Assembly (NCBI RefSeq): GCF_000967425.1
Contig: NZ_FO082820.1
Coordinates: forward strand, 1,426,001-1,490,000
Length of the DNA: 64,000 nt
Reading direction: 5' to 3'
Source: Pseudorhizobium banfieldiae
GTDB taxonomy: Bacteria; Pseudomonadota; Alphaproteobacteria; Rhizobiales; Rhizobiaceae
Shown in pieces: positions 58,553 through 64,000 of this stretch. A program made the translations under genes and the position numbers. The notes beneath the pieces are model-generated. The model had not been told where the DNA came from, made no database searches, and worked only from the letters and a program-made list of their open reading frames with translations. Numbering within the stretch: the first letter of the stretch is position 1; each line of letters begins with the position of its first letter.

Positions 58553-59555
58553 TCACCGGCTGGTGACGTCCGCGCAGGCGCGTGGCGGTAAGCGAAGCTC
58601 GCAGAACCCTCGCCGCGACAGCTGCTCCGACGCAAGCTCAATGCGATTGGTCCACACGAAGCCCGGGAAGCCCTGCGGAACGAGGTTCCAGTCTGCCGGC
58701 TGGTCTATTCCGGAGGTACCGACATCGCCGGCTTCATAGGGGCCCATGAGGATCACATCGGAGCCGGCGCTTCGCATGCGCTGATAGAAGCGTTCCGGCC
58801 AGCCCCAGAGCAGGAAGGCGTAGTTCGCCGGCACCATGACGAGGGTATTTCGGCACGCCTCCGGCACATGGCCGATCCAGCCCAGCTTCAGATAGTCGAG
58901 GAGGCAGGTCTTGGTGTCGGAGGCGCTGAAACCGGGAAGGCCCTCGATATCGGCTTTCGCCGCCGCCGTCGGCTCGTGTCCTCCATAGACAGCGAAAGTC
59001 TGCTCGCGGAAGGAGGGATGGCCGCGAAGCAGTTCGGCTAGGGCCTCGCCTTCCTCGGCGCGACGGCTCTTGAAGTTGACCAGGAAACGTTCTTCGGGCA
59101 GGGCTTCGAACACCTCCGGCAGCGTCGGCATCATTCCGATCCCGTGGCCGCGGAACGGAAATGTCTGTCCGCCGTCGGCCGTGTACCCGTAGCCCACATC
59201 CAGCGTCTTCAGCAGCCCAACTGGTCCGGCACTCCAGCGTCCAGTCGTGAAAGACTGCGAACTGCTTGTCCGGGGTCAGGTGGACATCAAGCTCCACGAC
59301 ATCCGCACCGGCCGCAAAGGCGGCCTGCATGGATGGGATCGTGTTTTCGAGGAAGGGATGCGTCGGGGCCAGTATCCGGCTTGCAGTGCACGTATCGCTC
59401 CGGAGGTTTTCACGATCAAACACCTGATGCTGGCCGCGATGGGCAATCACCCTAAGCGTGCTGCCGCCGGGATAGTCGCTGAACAGCGACGTATTGCAGA
59501 TCCAGAGGGCCGCTGCAGCGGCGACCGGGCCGATGGCAAGAAGGGTCCAGCGCAT
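58553..59555 (-). pseudogene. Glycerophosphodiester phosphodiesterase, disrupted
   Basis: Would hydrolyse glycerophosphodiesters to sn-glycerol 3-phosphate and alcohols. ATG 59555 (GGAGAACCC upstream) begins MRWTLLAIGPVAAAAALWI, a membrane or signal helix. The catalytic front half is present: AHRGQ, LENTIPSM, VVELDVHLTPD and AVFHD. After ECRT (59223-59225) the frame breaks. The second half (LKTLDVGYGYTADGGQTFPFRG...NRIEL) continues in another frame to 58553. The joint also looks about ten residues shorter than I expect for the family, so a small deletion is more likely than a single-base error. Confidence 0.82.
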
Positions 59556-59658
59556 GGGTTCTCCGTTTGCCCGCGACGGAGGATCAAGATGCACCCGAAT
59601 GCGGTATCTTGTGGACCGATGCCTTCCGAGATCCCGAAGACTATGCTAGTCAACCGGC

Positions 59659-59982
59659 ATGGCATCTTTCTTCTCTGGCATCCTCTCCCTGTTTTCCGGC
59701 GGCGCCAAATCGGCGGAGGCAGCTGCACCGGCCGCCGAACCTCAGGTGCATGGCGATTGCATGATCCACCCGACGCCGATCCGCGAAGGAAACCAGTTCC
59801 GGCTGGCTGGCCGAATCGAGAAGGAAGTAGCCGGCGAGGTCCTGGTGCGCAACTTCATCCGGGCAGATGTCTTTACCTCGCTCGATGACGCGCTCGACTG
59901 TACCTACCGCAAGGCCCGGCAGATCATCGACCAGAACGGCGCGTCGCTCTTTTCGGACGGCGAGAAGTCCCGCTCCGTCTAA
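59659..59982 (+). CDS. HlyU family protein
   Basis: 107 aa. N-terminal amphipathic MASFFSGILSLFSGG, Ala-rich linker, then the HlyU core: IHPTPIREGNQFRLAGRIEKEV, VRNFIRADVFTSLDDALDCTYRKARQIIDQNG. The family was named for a Vibrio haemolysin regulator, but this rhizobial branch lacks a proven DNA-binding role. Single gene that converges on azoR. Confidence 0.88.
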   Translation: MASFFSGILSLFSGGAKSAEAAAPAAEPQVHGDCMIHPTPIREGNQFRLAGRIEKEVAGEVLVRNFIRADVFTSLDDALDCTYRKARQIIDQNGASLFSDGEKSRSV

Positions 59983-60036
59983 CCGCCTATCAAGGCCAGG
60001 CGGGACCAATCCGAGATATCGATCATGCCGGGAGGA

Positions 60037-60059
60037 AGCGGCCGCGCCCGGCGGCCGCT
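60037..60059. terminator. Convergent hairpin between hlyU and azoR
   Basis: A 9-bp perfect stem (60037-60045 with 60051-60059) with a 5-base loop, ten bases after the azoR stop. No T-run on either strand; a moderate bidirectional terminator candidate. Confidence 0.5.
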
Positions 60060-60069
60060 CGTCACGATG

Positions 60070-60684
60070 TCAGGCGGCAGCGGCGAGTTCCGTGATGCGC
60101 GCGTCAGCCTGTGCCAGGGCCTTGTCGAAGGCTTCGGGTCCGAAGGCAGTCCCTTCGACGTAGATGACTTCGACGTCCGTCATGCCCATGAATGCAAGAA
60201 CGGTCTTCAGGTACGGAACGGCGTGGTTCATCCCCATGGCGGGGCCTTCGGAATAGATACCGGCGGCCGACAGCACGATGTAGACCTTCTTGCCGGTGGC
60301 CAGACCCTCCGGGCCTTCGGCCGTATAGCGGAATGTCATGCCTGCCCGGGCGACATTGTCGATCCAGGACTTCAGCGTCGAATAGATGTTGAAGTTGATC
60401 AGTCCCGTCGCGAGCACGACGGTATCCGCGGCGAGAAGCTCGGCCACGAGTTCGTCGGACTCTGCCGCCGCCGCGGCTTCTTCCGCATTACGATCGGCGG
60501 CGGGCTTGCGGATGGCGGAGGTGGTCACGGTGTCGAGATGAGCAACCGGGTTCTGTCCCAGATCGCGATGAACGATAGTCTCGCCGGGATTGCGCGACTT
60601 CAGCTTCTCCACGAGATCAGTCGCCACCTTGGTGGACAGTGAATCTTCGCGCGGGCTGGATGTGACGAGGAGGATGGAGGACAT
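60070..60684 (-). CDS. azoR: FMN-dependent NADH-azoreductase / quinone reductase
   Basis: 204 aa flavodoxin-like enzyme that reduces azo dyes and quinones with NADH. ATG 60684 follows GGAGGAT-type sequence on the minus strand and gives MSSILLVTSSPREDSLSTKVATDLV. INFNIYSTLKSWIDNVARAGMTFRYTAEGPEGLATGKKVY is diagnostic. It is divergent from a LysR regulator, the usual arrangement for a regulator and its target. Confidence 0.95.
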   Translation of the reverse strand: MSSILLVTSSPREDSLSTKVATDLVEKLKSRNPGETIVHRDLGQNPVAHLDTVTTSAIRKPAADRNAEEAAAAAESDELVAELLAADTVVLATGLINFNIYSTLKSWIDNVARAGMTFRYTAEGPEGLATGKKVYIVLSAAGIYSEGPAMGMNHAVPYLKTVLAFMGMTDVEVIYVEGTAFGPEAFDKALAQADARITELAAAA

Positions 60685-60760
60685 GGTTCTGGTTCCCACT
60701 GATGCGTGACATTCTGAAGAGGCGGACGCTTGGTCGCCCGCGGTCGAGACAGAAATAGGC

Positions 60761-60809
60761 ATCGACGACCATCGATAAAACCGGGATAATGTCGAAGGTA
60801 TCTATCGAT
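60761..60809. promoter_or_regulatory. Candidate LysR operator between azoR and its regulator
   Basis: A palindrome ATCGA-N6-TCGAT (60761-60776) and a second ATCGAT (60804-60809) 43 bases from the first element start lie in the 123-base shared promoter region. LysR regulators bind such spaced inverted repeats. Assignment is inferred. Confidence 0.4.
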
Positions 60810-61779
60810 GGAATGGATGGAAAACATGGACGCGAACCCGACACTGGACCAGTTGCAGGTCTTCCTCGCCGTTGCCGAGGCGGGCAGTTTTTCAGCGGCC
60901 GCACGCGGGTTGAACCGCGCTCAGTCGGTCATCAGCTACACGATCGCCAATCTTGAAGCTCAACTCGAGGTGCCCCTCTTCGAACGCAGTGGCCGGCAGC
61001 CGAAGCTGACCGATGCGGGCCGGGCCATGCTATCCGACGCGCGCCGTATCGTTGCTGATCTTCAGGTGATGCGCTCGCGGGCGAGGGGGATGAAGCAGGG
61101 ACTGGAGCCCGAACTTTCCATTGCCATCAGCGTCATGGTGCCTGCGGAGGCGGTGGTAAGCATCCTGCGCGTCTTCGGCAGCCGCTTTCCCTCCGTGGCC
61201 TTGAACCTCAATGTCGGAGAACTGGGCATGGTCATGGACATGGTGGCAAGCGACCGCGCCGGGATTGGTCTCGGCGGTGCGTTGCTGAAGCCGGACGAGA
61301 CGATCCATGCCGAAAGGATCGGTCACTCCTTCATGGTTCCCGTTGCAGCCGCCGATCACCCCCTCGGCCAGATCGAGGGACCGCTGACCTTGAACGATGT
61401 CCGCGAGGAAACGCAACTCGTGGTTACCGACGCATCCGGGCTGACCAAGGGGCGCGACTTCAATGTCCTGTCCTACAAGACTTGGCGTGTCAGCGACATC
61501 GCGACGAAGTACCAGCTCATCCGTGGCGGGCTCGGCTGGGGCGGCCTGCCGGCTTCGCTGGTACGGGAGGATCTCCAGGCCGGTCGGCTGGTGGCCCTGC
61601 AGCTCGATGCCTATGAACAGGGTGAGTACCCGATCTACGCGCTGCGCAAGGTTGCGAACCCTCCGGGGCCGGCGGCAAACTGGTTGATCCAGGCGTTCCG
61701 GGAGCAGTTGTCGAATTGCCCAAGCCCTGACGAAATACCGGGTCTCGACGGGGGCAGGCACAGGTCGGCGGCAGAATGA
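60808..61779 (+). CDS. LysR family transcriptional regulator
   Basis: 323 aa. The N-terminal winged helix-turn-helix is near residues 12-70 (LDQLQVFLAVAEAGSFSAAARGLNRAQSVISYTIANLEAQL). The C-terminal effector domain is about 98-300. AAGG precedes ATG 60808; Met codons at 60817 and 60826 are alternatives. Divergent from azoR, so probably its regulator, sensing an aromatic or quinone-type compound (inferred). Confidence 0.94.
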   Translation: MEWMENMDANPTLDQLQVFLAVAEAGSFSAAARGLNRAQSVISYTIANLEAQLEVPLFERSGRQPKLTDAGRAMLSDARRIVADLQVMRSRARGMKQGLEPELSIAISVMVPAEAVVSILRVFGSRFPSVALNLNVGELGMVMDMVASDRAGIGLGGALLKPDETIHAERIGHSFMVPVAAADHPLGQIEGPLTLNDVREETQLVVTDASGLTKGRDFNVLSYKTWRVSDIATKYQLIRGGLGWGGLPASLVREDLQAGRLVALQLDAYEQGEYPIYALRKVANPPGPAANWLIQAFREQLSNCPSPDEIPGLDGGRHRSAAE

Positions 61780-61977
61780 CACGGATTCCCACCCAATTGA
61801 CGTGATGCATCGCTCAGACTCAACAGGTCGCACGGTCAGCAGTTCACCGAGGCGTCGCCGTCCCTGAAGGGAAGCTAAACCTGCATCATTGAAGATCCTC
61901 AGCACTTATCCTGTGCCGAAGTCGACAAGCCGGCGACCAGAGACATCCCCAGCGGAACGGCGCATCGAGGATAAGAG

Positions 61978-62539
61978 ATGACCAGAACCATCTTTCCGAT
62001 GGAAGTTGCCGATATTTCTGCCTTCGCAGCGATCGCTGCGCGAGCAGATCGGCAAGCTCGACCACAAGCCAAGCCATGTCGAGATGCTCAATCTCCTGAG
62101 CCGTGCGGGCGGATACCGCAACTACCAGCATTTTCGGGCAACGATCACGACTGCCGATACGCTGGATGAATGGCGGCTGGAAGCAGACACGGCGCCCGTT
62201 GCCAACGAGGCGCGGGTGAAGAAGACGATTCGTGTGTTCGACGTCGAGGGGCGGCTGGCACGCTGGCCGGGCAAGCGTTCCCAGCAGGAACTTTGCCTCT
62301 GGTTCCTGTGGTCGAAGATCCCTGCGGACCGGCTTTTCAGCGAACGGCAGATCAGCGAGTATCTTGACAGGCTGCACCTCTTCGGCGATCCGGCACTGCT
62401 GCGCCGCGATCTCGTCGACCTGGGCCTGATGCGGCGCAACCGCGACGGCAGCGACTATCGGCGGGTGGAGAGGGAGCCGCCGCCGGAGCTTGCCCTGCTG
62501 CTGCGGCTGCTCGGGCAGGACCGGCGGAAGGCCGCCTGA
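61978..62539 (+). pseudogene. DUF2087 domain-containing protein, frameshifted
   Basis: ATG 61978 with GAGGATAAG upstream starts MTRTIFPMEVADISAFA. The next codons should read RSLREQIGKLDHKPSHVEMLNLLSRAGG, but that sequence is in the next frame because of one extra base (G62029 between GCA and CGA). From there the frame is open to 62539 and contains the DUF2087 core: FDVEGRLARWPGKRSQQELCLWFLW, FSERQISEYLDRLHLFGDPALLRRDLVDLGLMRRNRDGSDYRR. The family resembles small DNA-binding winged helices and is often linked to regulators. Either a real +1 lesion or a base-calling error. Confidence 0.82.
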
Positions 62540-62547
62540 CGGCGGCC
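62530..62547. terminator. Hairpin spanning the DUF2087 stop codon
   Basis: GGCCGCC (62530-62536) pairs with GGCGGCC (62541-62547) around TGAC, so the stop codon sits in the loop. It lies between converging genes. No T-run. Confidence 0.4.
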
Positions 62548-62569
62548 CTCCTGTCTCTGGTGGCTGGCG

Positions 62570-64000
62570 TCAGAGGACAAGCCTGAACTTGGCGAATCCT
62601 TCGGCGCCGTCGCCGGCGTCCTCGATCTTCGCACCCTTGATGTCGGCCACATAGGTGCGACCCTTCGGCCCGCTCTCGAAGATCGCCGTGGTGCCGGCCA
62701 TCGGCTTGAAGGACCAGTTAGCATCGGCCGACGGATTGATCGTTCCCTGTTCGACGATGTACCGCACGATCACGTCCCGATTGGTGTCGGGAGCGACGAA
62801 GATCACCTTGTCGCCGGCGATCTCCGGGAACTTGCCGCCACCGCCCGCGCGGTAGTTGTTGGTCGCCACCACGAATTTCTGCGCCGGATCGATAGGCTTC
62901 CCCTCGAACTGCAGGTCGACGATGCGCTGCGCATCCGCGTTGACCAGTTGGCCATCCTTGTCGAAGCGCGCCGGCTGCGACAGGTCGATCTGATAGGTGA
63001 CGCCGTCGATGATGTCGTAGTTGTAGGACGGGAAGCCTGTGTTGAGAAGCGGCGCGTCCTTCGCTCCCGGCTCGATCTGGTTGAACATGCCGGCTGACAT
63101 TTCGAGCCAGTGCCTGACCTGCTCACCGCTGATCAGCACGGCCTGCACGGTGTTTGGATAGAGATAGAGATCGGCGACATTCTTGATGGCGATGTCGCCG
63201 GCGGGCACGTCTGTATAATATTCGGCGCCGCCGCGACCGCCGGCCTTGAAGGGGGCCGCGGCGGAAAGGACCGGAAGGTCCTTGTATTCGCCGTCCTTGA
63301 GCATGTCCCTGATGTACCAGGTCTGGGCATTGGAGACGATCTGCACCGACGGATCGTCGGCAACGAGCGCGAAATAGGAATAAAGCGGAGCGGATGTCTT
63401 GCCGACCGGGCGGCGGACATAGGCAAGCGTCGCCTCGTGCTCATCCTTGACGGCCGCCGTCACCTCGGGCTTGTCCTTGACGTCGGCGACGACCTTGCGA
63501 TCCTCATCGCGATGGTAGATCGGGCGGGCCTCTGTGGTGAAGTCAACGATCTTCCACCCATTGCCGTCCTTCTCCAGCAGGAAGTCGATCAGGCCCATAT
63601 GCGAGCCCCAGAAGCCGGCCATGACGGCAGGCTTGCCCATCAGTGTTCCCTTTTCCGCATCCGCTCCGGCGATGCCTTCGAAATCCTTCGGGCCCGGGAA
63701 GACGAGATGCTGGTGGCCGGTGAACACCGCGTCTATGCCGTTGACGCCTGCGAGGTAGAGCGAGGCGTTCTCCATCCGCTCGCTCATTCCAGAGCCGTCG
63801 ATCCCGGAATGGGAAAGCGCGATGATGATGTCGGCGCCTTCCTCCTTCATGACCGGCACCCAGGCCTTGGCAGCGTCCACGATATCGCGCGTCTGTGCCT
63901 TGCCTTCCAGATGCTTGGCATCCCAGACCATGATCTGCGGGGGCACGAAGCCGATGAAGCCGACCTTGACCGGGCTTTCGGCGCCCGAGCCATCGCGGAT
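62570..64000 (-). CDS. cpdB: 2',3'-cyclic-nucleotide 2'-phosphodiesterase / 3'-nucleotidase, 5' end beyond window
   Basis: The visible 476 codons are the middle and C-terminal part of a CpdB-type periplasmic nucleotidase; the reading frame stays open to base 64000, so the signal peptide and first metal-binding motifs lie outside. Seen are GADIIIALSHSGID and FTGHQHLVFPG of the metallophosphatase domain, then the nucleotide-binding C-terminal domain (DLYLYPNTVQAVLISGEQVRHWLEMSA, VVATNNYRAGGGGKFPE). It scavenges phosphate and nucleosides from extracellular nucleotides. It converges on the DUF2087 gene. Confidence 0.93.
   Translation of the reverse strand: MRDGSGAESPVKVGFIGFVPPQIMVWDAKHLEGKAQTRDIVDAAKAWVPVMKEEGADIIIALSHSGIDGSGMSERMENASLYLAGVNGIDAVFTGHQHLVFPGPKDFEGIAGADAEKGTLMGKPAVMAGFWGSHMGLIDFLLEKDGNGWKIVDFTTEARPIYHRDEDRKVVADVKDKPEVTAAVKDEHEATLAYVRRPVGKTSAPLYSYFALVADDPSVQIVSNAQTWYIRDMLKDGEYKDLPVLSAAAPFKAGGRGGAEYYTDVPAGDIAIKNVADLYLYPNTVQAVLISGEQVRHWLEMSAGMFNQIEPGAKDAPLLNTGFPSYNYDIIDGVTYQIDLSQPARFDKDGQLVNADAQRIVDLQFEGKPIDPAQKFVVATNNYRAGGGGKFPEIAGDKVIFVAPDTNRDVIVRYIVEQGTINPSADANWSFKPMAGTTAIFESGPKGRTYVADIKGAKIEDAGDGAEGFAKFRLVL

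Overview
The window is a chromosomal segment of an alphaproteobacterium of the Rhizobiaceae (Rhizobium / Agrobacterium / Ensifer / Shinella clade; the genus cannot be fixed from sequence reading alone). The evidence is the gene order rpoB-rpoC / rpsL-rpsG-fusA-tuf / S10-spc-alpha with secY followed directly by adk and with no rpsD or rpmJ, plus a second, tail-less ftsZ, a B12-dependent nrdJ, and the rhizobial small families DUF1883, DUF982 and HlyU. GC is high throughout except for one gene near 45 kb.

Layout. (1) 1-30.1 kb: the core transcription and translation cluster. rpoB and rpoC are followed by a frameshifted di-haem cytochrome c peroxidase and a small conserved gene. Then come the str operon, the S10 genes (rpsJ to rpsQ), the spc genes (rplN to adk) and the alpha genes (rpsM to rplQ). 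Several terminator-like hairpins sit at internal junctions. (2) 30.1-36.6 kb: a redox block made of msrQ-msrP, ilvD, and a divergent pair of a penta-haem cytochrome c with an EF-hand loop and a ferric-reductase-type flavocytochrome. (3) 36.7-43.8 kb: a DegP-like protease overlapping rarA, a DUF1883 gene, a small membrane gene, ftsZ2, an Omp25-like beta-barrel, and an SDR overlapping a small membrane gene. (4) 43.8-45.9 kb: a gene-poor accessory patch with REP-like palindromes, a RIME-like mosaic, a stretch rich in hairpins, and one orphan gene of lower GC. (5) 45.9-55.7 kb: nrdJ with tandem NrdR boxes, gpt, a Gly-rich secreted protein, a DUF982 gene, a tandem universal stress protein, a CinA-N protein, wrbA, a small secreted protein and tRNA-Leu(UAA). 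(6) 55.7-64 kb: trkH, threonine dehydratase, a broken glycerophosphodiesterase gene, hlyU, azoR with a divergent LysR regulator, a frameshifted DUF2087 gene, and the 3' part of a CpdB-type 2',3'-cyclic nucleotide phosphodiesterase cut by the window end.

Most notable. RpoB carries Pro at the position equivalent to E. coli Gln513 inside the rifampicin pocket, one base from the usual codon, which suggests a rifampicin-resistant derivative. Three FNR/FixK-type boxes lie upstream of the peroxidase, the multihaem/flavocytochrome pair and the Usp gene, which would tie these scattered genes into one low-oxygen regulon. The penta-haem cytochrome plus flavocytochrome pair is the best candidate for an undescribed electron-transfer module. 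Three genes are broken (peroxidase, glycerophosphodiesterase, DUF2087) while about 30 kb of essential genes is intact. A minus-strand terminator with no gene in front of it at 55.0 kb hints at a small RNA.
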